Assembly (NCBI RefSeq): GCF_029945895.1 | Contig: NZ_JAQSDL010000015.1 | Coordinates: 1-64,000 of the forward strand | Direction: 5' to 3' | Length of the DNA: 64,000 nt | Origin: Polaromonas sp. | GTDB taxonomy: Bacteria > Pseudomonadota > Gammaproteobacteria > Burkholderiales > Burkholderiaceae_C | Shown here: piece by piece, positions 18,331-28,032 of the stretch | Position numbering within the stretch: position 1 is the first letter of the stretch | Layout: each line of letters begins with the position of its first letter | Translations under genes and position numbers: made by a program | Notes under the pieces: model-generated | Database searches by the model: none | Seen by the model: the letters and a program-made list of their open reading frames with translations, nothing else | Told to the model about the DNA's origin: nothing

Positions 18331-19092
18331 ATGTCCTCCCTGCACCGGCCTGTGCACTCGTCCCTGTCGACCCTGCTGCCCCTGTTGTGGCTGCCGGCCT
18401 TGCTGCTGCTGGGCGGCTGCCTGCAGACCGCCCCGACACACCGCGGCGAGACGCAGGTGGCGCCACTGACCTCGGGCGAGCTGGCGCAATCGGATGTGAA
18501 CCGCATGGCCACCCTGGGCATGCGCGACAACCTGGGCAGCCTGTACCGCCTACTCGACAAGCTGTACCGGCGCAACCCCGCCGAATGGCGCAAGACCGGC
18601 AGCACCAGCCGCGAGGCAGCGGTCCAGCGCGTGCGCAGCGCCATCGACAGCCACACACCCTGGCCGGAGCTGCAGGGCAAACGCGACATCGCCGCCCTGT
18701 CGCTGGCGCTGAGCCCCGACTTCAAGGGCGACCGGGTGGCCGCTTTTGTGTATGCCAGCGCCGACATGCTGATCGTGGCGCACAACGGAAAAACCGATTT
18801 TTACCTGGTTGACAGCCTGGACGCGCAGTACATCTACAACGCGGCGCGCAACATCGAATCGGCCGTCTGGCTGCTGGCCTCGCGGCGCAACCCGGCCGGC
18901 CAGCCGCTGCTGCTGGCCGATGAGATCTCCGAACGCGAACGCAACCTCAGTTTCGAGCGCGAGTTCGGCAAGGTCATCGGCCGGCTCGACCTGCTCTCCG
19001 AAGTCCTGACCGAGAAATACCGCCGCGCCGTGATCACCTATGTGCAGAGCCTGGCGGGCGCTTCCTTTCTGCAGTTTCTGCCGGTCCGTTAG
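18331..19092 (+). CDS. Predicted lipoprotein of unknown function
   Basis: 253 residues with a lipoprotein signal peptide and lipobox LLLLGGC (cysteine about residue 30). The mature part is rich in charged helices (LYRLLDKLYRRNPAEWRK) and includes SLALSPDFKGDRVAAFVYA and NAARNIESAVWLLASRRN. I do not recognise a catalytic motif. It stands between the CoA-binding gene and hemE, with a repeat-filled gap after it. Confidence 0.75.
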   Translation: MSSLHRPVHSSLSTLLPLLWLPALLLLGGCLQTAPTHRGETQVAPLTSGELAQSDVNRMATLGMRDNLGSLYRLLDKLYRRNPAEWRKTGSTSREAAVQRVRSAIDSHTPWPELQGKRDIAALSLALSPDFKGDRVAAFVYASADMLIVAHNGKTDFYLVDSLDAQYIYNAARNIESAVWLLASRRNPAGQPLLLADEISERERNLSFEREFGKVIGRLDLLSEVLTEKYRRAVITYVQSLAGASFLQFLPVR

Positions 19093-19096
19093 ACAG

Positions 19097-19275
19097 GCCC
19101 CCACGTTCCCCACTTCGTGTGGTTCGCTGCCCCCCGAGGGGGGCGCATTTTTCCTTGGGGCGGCCCGGCGGAAAAACATAGCCCCCACGGTCGTTCACTG
19201 CGTGTAACTCCCTGCCCCCCGAGGGGGCCGCTGCGCCTGCGGGCCGGCAAAGCCGGTCCCGCGGCCCCTGCTTGA
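19097..19275. repeat. Two adjacent copies of dispersed repeat family A
   Basis: Two units, about 19100-19165 and 19186-19275, share GCCCCC, GTTCACTGCGTGTAACTCCC or TTCGTGTGGTTCGCTGCC, CCCCGAGGGGG and GCGGCCCGGC blocks. The CCCCGAGGGG cores are self-complementary and could form hairpins after the lipoprotein gene. No gene is seen in this 265-bp gap. Confidence 0.8.
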
Positions 19276-19357
19276 CTCAAAACTCCGCCGCTCCGCCACG
19301 CGGGCACCAGATCGGCCCGCGCAGTAGAAAGATTCACGGCTCTGAGACAATACAAGC

Positions 19358-20458
19358 ATGTTTGCTCCCCTCCAAAACGACACCTTTTTGCGCGCCTGCC
19401 TGCGTCAGGCCACCGATTACACCCCCGTCTGGCTGATGCGCCAGGCCGGACGCTACCTGTCGGAATACCGCGCCAGCCGGGCCAAGGCCGGCAGTTTCAT
19501 GGGTCTGGCGACGTCGCCCGACTACGCCACTGAAGTCACCTTGCAGCCGCTGGAGCGTTACCCGCTGGACGCAGCCATCCTGTTTTCCGACATCCTGACC
19601 GTGCCCGACGCGATGGGCCTGGGCCTGTCGTTTGCGCTCGGCGAAGGTCCGCGTTTTGCGACGCCGGTACGCGACGAAGCCGCCGTGACCCAACTCGAAG
19701 TGCCGGACATGGAAAAACTCCGTTATGTTTTCGACGCCGTCACATCCATCCGCAAGGCGCTCAATGGCCGCGTGCCGCTGATCGGTTTTTCAGGCAGCCC
19801 CTGGACGCTGGCCTGCTACATGGTCGAGGGTGCCGGTTCGGACGACTACCGTCTGGTCAAGACCATGCTGTACCAGCGCCCCGACCTGATGCACAAAATG
19901 CTGGCCATCAACGCCGACGCGGTGGCGGCCTACCTGAACGCCCAGATCGAGGCCGGTGCCCAGGCGGTGATGATTTTCGACAGCTGGGGCGGCGTGCTGG
20001 CCGACGCGGCCTTCCAGACCTTCAGCCTGGCCTACACCCAGCGCGTGCTGAGCCAGCTCAAGCGCAGCCATGAGGGCGTGGTCATTCCGCGCCTGGTCTT
20101 CACCAAGGGCGGCGGCCTGTGGCTGGAGCAGATGGCCGGACTCGACTGCGAGGTGCTGGGCCTGGACTGGACCGTCAACCTGGCCCAGGCGCGTGCACGG
20201 GTCGGTGCACGCATGGCGCTGCAGGGCAACCTGGACCCGAATGTGCTGTTCGCCAACCCGGCGCAGATCGAGAAGGAAGTGGCCGCGGTGCTGGACAGTT
20301 TTGGCCAGCCGCATGCAGACCTGCACAGCAGCGGCCCCACCCATATCTTCAACCTGGGCCACGGTATCAGCCAGCACACCCCGCCCGAAAGCGTGGAGGT
20401 GCTGGTCCGTGCCGTCCATGCGTATTCCCGCCGCATGCGCACGGGAAACCCGCATTGA
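19358..20458 (+). CDS. hemE: Uroporphyrinogen decarboxylase HemE
   Basis: 366 residues with the substrate-site motifs [44 protein letters not shown] and [11 protein letters not shown]. HemE removes four carboxyl groups from uroporphyrinogen III to give coproporphyrinogen III in cytosolic haem synthesis, with no cofactor. The length is usual for the family. It is upstream of priA on the same strand, with a long structured gap between. Confidence 0.97.
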   Translation: MFAPLQNDTFLRACLRQATDYTPVWLMRQAGRYLSEYRASRAKAGSFMGLATSPDYATEVTLQPLERYPLDAAILFSDILTVPDAMGLGLSFALGEGPRFATPVRDEAAVTQLEVPDMEKLRYVFDAVTSIRKALNGRVPLIGFSGSPWTLACYMVEGAGSDDYRLVKTMLYQRPDLMHKMLAINADAVAAYLNAQIEAGAQAVMIFDSWGGVLADAAFQTFSLAYTQRVLSQLKRSHEGVVIPRLVFTKGGGLWLEQMAGLDCEVLGLDWTVNLAQARARVGARMALQGNLDPNVLFANPAQIEKEVAAVLDSFGQPHADLHSSGPTHIFNLGHGISQHTPPESVEVLVRAVHAYSRRMRTGNPH

Positions 20459-20823
20459 TGCAGGTTTTGCCGTCCGTTAGCACAAATCCAGGCGCCGCAG
20501 ACCCGACTTATTCACAAATTTTGTGCTGCGGTGCCGCATGAAGCTGTAACAGGCCGGCCTCCCGCTATCAAAGCCATAGCGCCGCTAAGTGCTTGATTCA
20601 TATAGGATCTTCAAACTGCTTTTTTTGCGGGCAATTTAAGAAAAGCCTTGATTTATAAGGCCCCGGCGCGCGCCAGAGCAATCTATCAACAAAGTTATCC
20701 ACAGAAACCTTGGAAGACCGCCAAAGCTTTTTTAAATCAAGCACTTAGAGCGATGTTCGAAAATGTATCTGAGGACTATCTCATTAACTATCCCTTCTGT
20801 TCTTCCAATCGATTCATCCGAAA
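20459..20823. other. AT-richer hemE-priA gap with a DnaA-box match and 14-bp inverted repeat
   Basis: No gene is seen in these 365 bp. A perfect DnaA-box consensus TTATCCACA lies at 20695-20703. It is enclosed by a perfect inverted repeat, CTAAGTGCTTGATT at 20585-20598 and its complement at 20735-20748. The left arm lies next to a small GCTAT/ATAGC hairpin of the family-B type. The AT content is clearly higher than in the neighbouring genes. It may be a regulatory region for priA or a small mobile remnant. Confidence 0.6.
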
Positions 20824-23031
20824 ATGAGGTACTGGCTCAGCATTGTTGTCGCCACCCCCGCCCACAGCAGCGTGGCCGGACCGCTGACCTATCGGAGCGA
20901 GTGGCCGCTTCTGCCGGGAAGCCTGGTGCGCGTGCCACTGGGCAAACGTGAAGTCCTGGGTGTGGTGTGGGAGGTCTTGCCGGACAGCGGCGACCTGCCG
21001 GAAAGCCAGTCCAAAGCGGTGCTGGGCGCGCTGGAAGGCCTGGCGCCCCTGCAGTCCACCTGGCGGCGGCTGGTCGGTTTCACCGCGAACTACTACCAGC
21101 GCTCGCTCGGCGAGGTGGCACTGGCCGCGCTGCCGCCGCAATTGCGCGAACTGAGCACCGTGCAGCTGGCACGCCGGCTCAAGCGGCCGGTGGCTCCGGC
21201 GCCAGACACCCCGGACACTACTGATTTAATAGCACTCAGCGCAGAGCAGGAAAGGGCTATCGCCGAATTTGATGCCGATACCCGGCCGGCGCTGCTGTTT
21301 GGCGCCACCGGCAGCGGAAAAACCGAGGTCTACCTGCGAGCCGCCGCCCGCGTGCTGGCGCAGGACCCCACCGCCCAGGTGCTGGTGATGGTGCCCGAGA
21401 TCAACCTGACGCCCCAGCTGCAGGCACGTTTCGAGGAACGTTTTGCGCACCTCGGCAAGGCCCAGGTGGTGGCGCTGCACAGCGGCCTGACACCGGCGCA
21501 GCGGCTCAAGAGCTGGCTGGCCGCCCACGCCGGCCAAGCGCGGCTGGTGCTGGGCACCCGCATGGCGATTTTTGCGTCGCTGCCCAATCTGCGCCTGATC
21601 GTCGTCGACGAGGAACATGACCCGAGCTACAAGCAGCAGGAAGGCGCGCGTTATTCGGCGCGGGATCTGGCGGTTTACCGGGCGATGCTGGAAAGCTCAC
21701 GATCACACGCCGGTGACAGTGAGGGCGCTGAGGCTTCTCCCTTGCCAGCCGGGACCGCGGGACCCGCTTGGCCGGGCCGCAGGAGCAGCGAACCAGACGC
21801 AGCGGGGAGCGTGGGGGCCTGTCGTGTCCTGCTGGGTTCGGCGACGCCTTCGCTGGAAAGCTGGCAGGCGACCGTGGTGGGCCGTTACCAGCGCCTGACG
21901 ATGAACGAACGAATCGGGGGCGTGGAGCAACAGGGCAGCCTGCCTGCCGTCAGGCTGGTCGACATGAACCACCAGCCCAAACACTGCACGATTGCCCCGC
22001 CGCTGCTGGACGCCATCGGCCAGCGCATCGCGCGCGGCGAGCAGTCGCTGATTTTTTTGAACCGGCGCGGTTACGCCCCGGTGCTGGCCTGCCACGACTG
22101 CGGCTGGAAAAGCGAGTGCCCGCATTGCAGCGCCTTCCGCGTCTTCCACAAGATAGACCGCACGCTGCGCTGCCACCACTGCGGCTTCACCGAACGCGTG
22201 CCGCGCGCCTGCCCGGCCTGCGGCAACATCGACATTGCGCCCGTAGGCAAGGGCACGGAGCGGCTGGAGGAACACATCGCCGAACTGCTGGCGGGTGTGA
22301 CGCGGCCCGACGGCAGCCCCCTGCGCATTGCGCGCATCGACGCCGACACCACGCGCCTGAAGGGCGCGCTCGAATCGCAGCTGGCCAGCGTGCACGCGCG
22401 CGAGGTCGATGTGCTGGTCGGCACGCAGATGATTGCCAAGGGCCATGACTTTCGTCACATCACGCTGGTCGCGGCGATCAACCCCGACGGCGCGCTGTTC
22501 TCGAGCGACTTCCGCGCGCCCGAGCGACTGTTCGGCCTGCTCATGCAGGCCGCCGGGCGCGCCGGGCGCGACGCCGACCATGGCGAAGCCAGCGAGATGT
22601 GGGTGCAGACCTTCCATCCGCAGCACCCGCTGTTCGCCGCGCTGAAAAAACACGACTACCCGGCGTTTGCGGCGCAGGAACTCAAGGAGCGCGAGGCGGC
22701 CGGCATGTCGCCCTTCGGTTTTTCAGCGCTGGTGCGCGCCGAGGCCCGGGAGCAGGCGGTGGCCCAGGGGTTTCTCAATGCGGCTGCCGCCGTGGCGCAG
22801 GCGCAGCAGCTTCCGGGCATCGACGCCGTCACCCCCTACCCGGCCGTGCCCATGACCATCCAGCGCGTGGCGAATATCGAGCGGGCGCAAATGCTGGTGG
22901 AGAGCCCCTCACGCGCGGCACTGCAGCGTTTCCTGGCGGCCTGGCAGCCGGTGCTGCACGAGACGCGCAGGCAGGCCGAATTCAAAAGCCTGGTGCGCTG
23001 GGCGATCGACGTGGATCCGCTGGCAATATAA
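20824..23031 (+). CDS. priA: Primosomal replication restart helicase PriA
   Basis: 735 residues. The N-terminal DNA-binding domain is followed by a superfamily-2 helicase with Walker A FGATGSGKTEVY and DEEHD. The two zinc sites (CHDCGWKSECPHC and CHHCGFTERVPRACPAC) and the LMQAAGRAGR motif are also present. PriA reloads DnaB at stalled forks. About 35-40 residues (roughly 296-333, serine/proline/glycine-rich) sit between AVYRAML and RVLLGSATPSLES, where PriA normally runs straight on. They are encoded by a family-A repeat inserted in frame. The protein is otherwise complete and probably still works. Confidence 0.95.
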   Translation: MRYWLSIVVATPAHSSVAGPLTYRSEWPLLPGSLVRVPLGKREVLGVVWEVLPDSGDLPESQSKAVLGALEGLAPLQSTWRRLVGFTANYYQRSLGEVALAALPPQLRELSTVQLARRLKRPVAPAPDTPDTTDLIALSAEQERAIAEFDADTRPALLFGATGSGKTEVYLRAAARVLAQDPTAQVLVMVPEINLTPQLQARFEERFAHLGKAQVVALHSGLTPAQRLKSWLAAHAGQARLVLGTRMAIFASLPNLRLIVVDEEHDPSYKQQEGARYSARDLAVYRAMLESSRSHAGDSEGAEASPLPAGTAGPAWPGRRSSEPDAAGSVGACRVLLGSATPSLESWQATVVGRYQRLTMNERIGGVEQQGSLPAVRLVDMNHQPKHCTIAPPLLDAIGQRIARGEQSLIFLNRRGYAPVLACHDCGWKSECPHCSAFRVFHKIDRTLRCHHCGFTERVPRACPACGNIDIAPVGKGTERLEEHIAELLAGVTRPDGSPLRIARIDADTTRLKGALESQLASVHAREVDVLVGTQMIAKGHDFRHITLVAAINPDGALFSSDFRAPERLFGLLMQAAGRAGRDADHGEASEMWVQTFHPQHPLFAALKKHDYPAFAAQELKEREAAGMSPFGFSALVRAEAREQAVAQGFLNAAAAVAQAQQLPGIDAVTPYPAVPMTIQRVANIERAQMLVESPSRAALQRFLAAWQPVLHETRRQAEFKSLVRWAIDVDPLAI
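21718..21828. repeat. Family-A repeat inserted in frame in priA
   Basis: Read on the minus strand it gives GGCCCCCACGCT, TTCGCTGCTCCTGCGGCC, AAGCGGGTCCCGCGG and CCCGGCTGG in the same order as the intergenic copy at 23032. It adds an uninterrupted coding segment to the helicase domain. Confidence 0.8.
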
Positions 23032-23126
23032 AGCCCCCGCGCTTGTCGCTTCGCGTACTACGCTGCCCCCCGAGGGGGCGCTGCGCCTGCGGCCCGGCTG
23101 AGCCGGACCCACGGCCCCGGCTGGTC
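23032..23126. repeat. Dispersed repeat family A, intergenic copy
   Basis: The clearest copy: GCCCCCGCGCTTGTCGCTTC, ACGCTGCCCCCCGAGGGGGC, TGCGGCCCGGCTGAGCCGG and CGGCCCCGGCTGG. It fills the gap between the convergent priA and AEC transporter genes, and its CCCCCCGAGGGGG core could act as a two-way terminator hairpin. Confidence 0.85.
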
Positions 23127-23148
23127 TGAAGAGGCTTCTGCGGGAGCC

Positions 23149-24123
23149 TCAGGTCAGCAGTGCGACGGCGCCTGAAAAAGTGAAAAACGCCAACACCGTC
23201 GACACCAGAATGATGCGCGCGATGCGGCCGTTGTTGGCGCCGAAACGCTCGGCCAGCAGCGACACATTGCTGGCGCTCGGCAGGGCGGCCACCAGCACGA
23301 TCACCGTCAGGGCAAAAGGCTGCAGCGGCACACCCAGCTGGATGGCGCCCAGGCCCACCAGGCCCACCAGCAGCGGGTGCAGGACCAGCTTGATCAGCGC
23401 CACCGGCACATAGTCTTTCAGCGGTATGGTTTCCACGCTGTTCATCTGCGAACGCGCCAGCACCGCGCCTATCGTGAACAGCGCCACCGGCGAGGCGGCA
23501 TCTGCCAGCAGGCCCACCGTCTGCATCACCGGTCCGGGCAGGGCCAGTCCCAGTCCCGACGACAGGGCGCCCAGCAGGATGGCCCAGGGCATGGGATTCA
23601 GCGCCACACCCTTGAGTGCGTTCTTCGCCGCCACCTCCGCGCCATGGATATCGGCAGAATCGAGCCGCGACAGGGCGATACACAGCGAACTTGTCACCAG
23701 CAGGTCCACCACGATGGTGACGATGGCTGGCCCCGCCGCCTGCGCGCCCAGCAGCGCCACCAGCAGGGGTACGCCCATGAAACCGGTGTTCGGGAAAGCC
23801 GCGACCAGCGCGCCGAAGGAGGCGTCGTTCCAGCCGATGCGCAGGTTGCGCGTCACGGCAATCGTGAACGCCACCATGATCAGCGCGCACAGCAGGTACA
23901 CGGCCACCAGCCCGCCGTCGAGCAGCTGCGCCACCGGCGTGTTCGCGCCAAAGCGGTACAACATGCAGGGCAGCGCGAAATACAGCACAAAGGTGTTCAG
24001 GCCCGGAATCGCAGCCTGCGGCAGCAACCCGCGCCGCGCCGCCAGATAGCCACACAGCACCAGCGCGAAGAAGGGAAAGGTGATCAGGAGAATGCTTAGC
24101 ACAAGCCGTATTGTCACCGCCAA
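23149..24123 (-). CDS. AEC-family (auxin efflux carrier-like) transporter
   Basis: 324 residues with about ten hydrophobic helices. AFPNTGFMGVPLLVALLG and the late ALPSASNVSLLAERFG are conserved segments of the bacterial AEC family, which exports organic acids or similar metabolites. It is convergent with priA and divergent from rep. The substrate is unknown. Confidence 0.88.
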   Translation of the reverse strand: MAVTIRLVLSILLITFPFFALVLCGYLAARRGLLPQAAIPGLNTFVLYFALPCMLYRFGANTPVAQLLDGGLVAVYLLCALIMVAFTIAVTRNLRIGWNDASFGALVAAFPNTGFMGVPLLVALLGAQAAGPAIVTIVVDLLVTSSLCIALSRLDSADIHGAEVAAKNALKGVALNPMPWAILLGALSSGLGLALPGPVMQTVGLLADAASPVALFTIGAVLARSQMNSVETIPLKDYVPVALIKLVLHPLLVGLVGLGAIQLGVPLQPFALTVIVLVAALPSASNVSLLAERFGANNGRIARIILVSTVLAFFTFSGAVALLT

Positions 24124-24235
24124 AGAGGCCGCCCAGCGGACTGGCTATGATGGCCCGCTTGCGTCCATCTTTCAGCCAGCCCTGTGACGGTGGCTGCAAC
24201 CGCTTCGGCCCTTCCTGTTCGCCCCTTTTCACTGC

Positions 24236-26356
24236 ATGTCGTCCCCCCCGCCCTTTGCATCGCCCCAGGCCCACGGCCTGAACCTCGCCCAGCAGGAAGC
24301 CGTCAACTACATGCATGGCCCCTGTCTGGTGCTGGCAGGTGCAGGTTCCGGCAAGACACGGGTGATCACGCACAAGATTGGCCGCCTGATCCAGGCCGGC
24401 TTGCCCCCGCAGGAGATCGCGGCCATTACCTTCACCAACAAGGCCGCAGCGGAGATGCGCGAACGCGCCAAAAAACTGATCGGCCAGCCCGCCAGGGGCG
24501 TGCTGATCTGCACCTTTCACGCGCTCGGCGTGCGCATGTTGCGCCAGGACGGCGAGGTGCTGGGGCTGAAGAAGCAGTTTTCCATTCTGGACAGTGACGA
24601 CGTGACCAGCATCCTGAAGGACGCTGGCGGCAGCACCGACGCCGCCACGGCGCGGCAATGGCAATGGACCATCAGCGGCTGGAAGAACAGCGGCCTGAAT
24701 GCGGCCCAGGCTGAAGCCCAGGCAGCCAGCGACGAGGACCGCCTGGTGGCACGCGTGATGGCGCGTTACGAAGAGCGCCTGACGGCCTACCAGAGTGTGG
24801 ACTTTGACGACCTGATCGGGCTGCCGCTCAAGCTGCTGCGCGAGCATGACGCCGTGCGCGACAAGTGGCAGGCCTCGATGGGCCATGTGCTGGTCGACGA
24901 ATACCAGGACACCAACGCGACGCAGTACGAGGTGCTCAAGCTGCTGGTCGGTCCGAGGGGGCGTTTCACTGCCGTGGGCGACGACGACCAGTCGATTTAC
25001 GGCTGGCGTGGCGCCACCCTGGACAACCTGAAAAAGCTGCCTCTGGACTACCCCCAGCTCAAGGTGGTCAAACTGGAGCAGAACTACCGCTCCACCAGCG
25101 CCATCCTGCGCGCGGCCAACAACGTGATCGCCCCCAATCCCAAGCTGTTTCCCAAGACGCTGTTCAGCGAACTGGGCGAAGGCGAGCCGGTGCGCGTGGT
25201 CGATTGCGACAGCGAGGAACATGAAGCCGAACGCGTGGTGGCGCGCATCCAGAGCCTGCGCGCCGAAGGCACGCTGCAGGCCGTGGGCGGCCAGCACAAA
25301 GAGTGGAAAGACTTCTGCGTGCTGTACCGCGCCAACCACATGGCCAAGCCGTTTGAAAAGGCCTTTCGCAAGGCACAAATTCCCTACAAAGTCTCGGGTG
25401 GGCAGAGCTTTTTTGACCGCGCCGAGATCAAGGACCTCTGCAGCTGGATGGTGCTGATGGTCAACAACGACAACAATGCCGCCTTCATCCGTGCCATCAA
25501 GACGCCCAAACGCGGCATTGGCCACACCACCCTGGGCGCGCTGAGCACCTTTGCCGAGCAGTACAGGCTGAGCCTGTTCGAGTCGCTGTTCAGCAGTTCC
25601 CTCAGTGCCGTCCTGCCGGCCAAGGCGGTCGGGTCGCTGCATGAGTTCGGCCGCTACCTCAACGACCTCGAATACCGCGCCAGACGCACGGTGGGCGCCG
25701 AGGATGCGCGCGCTTTTCTCACCGCCTGGCTCAAGGACATCGACTACGAAAAGCACATCTACGACAGCGAGGACAGCGAGAACGTCGCCGCCGCGCGCTG
25801 GACCAACGTGATGGATTTCTGCGACTGGATGGCGCAGCGCTGCGGCGGGCAGATCGACGACACCTCGGGCGCGGTGGTGGCCGCGGAAACCAAGACCATG
25901 CTGGAGGTGGTGCAGACGATTGCCCTGCTGTCGACCATCAGCGAGCGCGAAGGCGACCAGAACGTGGTGACCTTGTCCACGCTGCACGCGGCCAAGGGAC
26001 TCGAGTGGCCGCATGTGGTGCTGGCTGGCGTGAACGAAGGCCTGCTGCCTTTCAAGCTCGAAGACGATGACGGGACCAATACCGGCGACATTGCGCAGCG
26101 TCTCGAAGAAGAGCGGCGTTTGATGTACGTCGGCATCACCCGGGCCCAGTTCACGCTGGCGGTGAACTGGCTGCGCCGCCGGAAGAAGGGGCGCGACACC
26201 GTCGCCGGCGTCCCCAGCCGCTTTATTGCCGAGATGGGCCTCGACAAGGCCACGGTCAGGGAAGACCCGCGCGAGAAAATCAGGGCCCTGCGCGCTGAAT
26301 TTGCCAAAAAATCGGCCGACGCCCTGGCGGCCGCGGCTGCAGCCGAAGAGCGTTAA
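24236..26356 (+). CDS. rep: ATP-dependent DNA helicase Rep
   Basis: 706 residues of a UvrD/Rep superfamily-1 helicase. Walker A is AGAGSGKTRVIT, and TFTNKAAAEMRERA and VDEYQDTN (Walker B) follow. GDDDQSIYGWRGA, LEQNYRST, LSTLHAAKGLEW and YVGITRAQ complete the set. The GDDDQSIY and length fit Rep better than UvrD. Rep unwinds 3' to 5' and clears proteins ahead of forks. With PriA nearby, the region holds two fork-maintenance genes, though not in one operon. Confidence 0.93.
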   Translation: MSSPPPFASPQAHGLNLAQQEAVNYMHGPCLVLAGAGSGKTRVITHKIGRLIQAGLPPQEIAAITFTNKAAAEMRERAKKLIGQPARGVLICTFHALGVRMLRQDGEVLGLKKQFSILDSDDVTSILKDAGGSTDAATARQWQWTISGWKNSGLNAAQAEAQAASDEDRLVARVMARYEERLTAYQSVDFDDLIGLPLKLLREHDAVRDKWQASMGHVLVDEYQDTNATQYEVLKLLVGPRGRFTAVGDDDQSIYGWRGATLDNLKKLPLDYPQLKVVKLEQNYRSTSAILRAANNVIAPNPKLFPKTLFSELGEGEPVRVVDCDSEEHEAERVVARIQSLRAEGTLQAVGGQHKEWKDFCVLYRANHMAKPFEKAFRKAQIPYKVSGGQSFFDRAEIKDLCSWMVLMVNNDNNAAFIRAIKTPKRGIGHTTLGALSTFAEQYRLSLFESLFSSSLSAVLPAKAVGSLHEFGRYLNDLEYRARRTVGAEDARAFLTAWLKDIDYEKHIYDSEDSENVAAARWTNVMDFCDWMAQRCGGQIDDTSGAVVAAETKTMLEVVQTIALLSTISEREGDQNVVTLSTLHAAKGLEWPHVVLAGVNEGLLPFKLEDDDGTNTGDIAQRLEEERRLMYVGITRAQFTLAVNWLRRRKKGRDTVAGVPSRFIAEMGLDKATVREDPREKIRALRAEFAKKSADALAAAAAAEER

Positions 26357-26396
26357 AGCAGCGGGGCTGACGCCCTGGCGGGCGCCGCCCCTGGGT

Positions 26397-27215
26397 TCAG
26401 ATCCCCAGCCACGTACCGATGCCGACCAGCGCGTTCTGGTCGAACTCGATGAAACCCTGCACATTGAGGGCTTCCAGGCGTCTCTTGCCTTCGGCGCTCT
26501 GAGCCAGACCGACAAAGTACTCGGTCACCAGGGCGCGCTGGGCGGCCGACATCTTGCCGCTGGCAAGCAGGTGTTTGATCGGCACGGGTTTGCTGGTTGC
26601 CAGCACTTTGCCGCCCTTGTCCTGCCAGTCCTTGACCACCGCACGCGAAGCACTGACGCCTGCCTTGACCAAGCCGTGTTCCACCATGAAGGGCACGGCG
26701 TCCTGCAACTTGACATAGGTGGTTTCCAGCGGCTGCGGGCCCAGGGCGTCACGCAGCGTGGCCCGCATGATCACCGACGTGATCGAATCTTCGTCAGGCG
26801 CCCCCACTTTCATGCCCTTCAGGTCGGCCAGCGTTTTCAGGGGCGAGTCGCCGCGCACCATGAAGGACGCGCGGTATTCGGTAAACCCCTTCGTAAGTGC
26901 CACCAGGTTGTAGCCATTTTTGGTCATGGCCCGGATCGCGTGGTGCGCCGGGTGCACCCAGGCGAGGTCGTAGCGTTGTTCGGCCAGGCCCGCCGCGAGT
27001 TCCTTGTAGTCGGTCACCGCCTGCACCTTGACAGGTCGCTTGAGCAATTTGCTGAGGTCGTCGGAAACCTCCTTGAAGCGCTCGACGGTGGCTCCCGGAT
27101 TGACCCGGTAAGTCACGCCCTCGTTAACCGCGAAAAGCAGCGGACCGCTCTGCGCCCACACCTGACCAGCTCCCAGAAACAGAGCCAGCGCACCAACCCA
27201 TAAACGTCTATTCAT
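26397..27215 (-). CDS. PhnD-like periplasmic substrate-binding protein
   Basis: 272 residues with a signal peptide ending near VWAQSG. The body matches the phosphate/phosphite/phosphonate binding-protein family: FKEVSDDLSKLLKRPVKVQA, YDLAWVHPAHHAI, KGMKVGAPDEDS and GHVKAGVSA-like YVKLQDAVPFMVEHGLVKAG. No ABC permease or ATPase is adjacent, so it may act alone, for example as a sensor input, or with a distant transporter. The ligand is not predictable. The ~280 bp to the next gene contain the divergent promoter region and no gene. Confidence 0.82.
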   Translation of the reverse strand: MNRRLWVGALALFLGAGQVWAQSGPLLFAVNEGVTYRVNPGATVERFKEVSDDLSKLLKRPVKVQAVTDYKELAAGLAEQRYDLAWVHPAHHAIRAMTKNGYNLVALTKGFTEYRASFMVRGDSPLKTLADLKGMKVGAPDEDSITSVIMRATLRDALGPQPLETTYVKLQDAVPFMVEHGLVKAGVSASRAVVKDWQDKGGKVLATSKPVPIKHLLASGKMSAAQRALVTEYFVGLAQSAEGKRRLEALNVQGFIEFDQNALVGIGTWLGI

Positions 27216-27495
27216 TGTTTTCTCCCTGAAAATTAACTAAAAATACCCACTTGCAGTTACATATTGTTTCACTTTAGGTACTTTGGACCTCTTTCAGGTA
27301 GGTGTAAACACCGAATGGCCCATGAGTCGTCGTTTGGACCGGGAAGCGTTGCTTTCATGCATAAAGCATGGCGGCAAAACGGCCTGCGCGAAGGCAGAGG
27401 GGAAACGGATTTTCCGGTGGACTGCGGTACAGTCTCCGGTTGCCTTGCGGCTCCGAGAGCTCCGCAGCCAGACGGCACCGCCCCTGAAAATAACC

Positions 27496-28032
27496 ATGAC
27501 ACTGACCCTTCCCAGATCTGCTCTCTTTTTTATAGCTGCCAGCGCCGTCATCACCGTGGCAAACGGTCAAAGCAACCCGGACCGACAGGCACCGCGCGCA
27601 GGGTCGCCCGGCATGTCGGCCTGTCCGCCCGTTACGCAACTCAAGGCGGCTTACATCCACGGCACATGGCGGGTCCGGTTCGCGCCAGCGCCGGCAGGCT
27701 TGCCTGCCGACGCGATGCTGCGCCTGGAGCGGCACGCAGAATTCAGCGAGAGCGTGGCCGGCGTCGTCACCCGCGAGCTGGGGTCCACGGCCGTCCAACC
27801 CGCGCAGGGCGGCCACGCGGCGACGGCCCGGCTGGCCGGCGACCTGGAAGACGGACACCTGACCCTCGACGAGTCCTCCAACGGCGTCAGCATCACCGGG
27901 GCATGGAACGGCAAAATGGTGGAAGGGTCCTGCGGAAGAAAAATCTCCGGGACCTGGAAGGACATGAGCAGCAGCGCCCCGGCCGACGCGCCCGATGTAC
28001 CGTTCACGCTGGAGAGGGTCTCCGGATGGTAG
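27496..28032 (+). CDS. Exported protein of unknown function upstream of pldA
   Basis: 178 residues from the ATG at 27496, chosen because it begins a clear signal peptide (ALFFIAASAVITVANGQS). The mature part contains TWRVRFAPAPAGLPADAML and LTLDESSNGVSITGAWNGK, which suggests a small beta-rich domain. I do not recognise the family. Its stop overlaps the start of the phospholipase gene, so the two are probably co-expressed. The signal-peptide region (27520-27560) resembles family-B repeat sequence. Confidence 0.7.
   Translation: MTLTLPRSALFFIAASAVITVANGQSNPDRQAPRAGSPGMSACPPVTQLKAAYIHGTWRVRFAPAPAGLPADAMLRLERHAEFSESVAGVVTRELGSTAVQPAQGGHAATARLAGDLEDGHLTLDESSNGVSITGAWNGKMVEGSCGRKISGTWKDMSSSAPADAPDVPFTLERVSGW

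Noticed and set aside
20695-20703. The DnaA box as the chromosomal origin
   Set aside because: A single box, with no dnaA, dnaN or gidA nearby and no clear array; a regulatory or chance site is more likely.
22982-26515. A very long minus-strand open frame (over 1,000 codons) opposite priA, the AEC gene and rep
   Set aside because: It runs antisense to clear rep motifs, changes character along its length, and is rich in residues expected from high-GC antisense reading.
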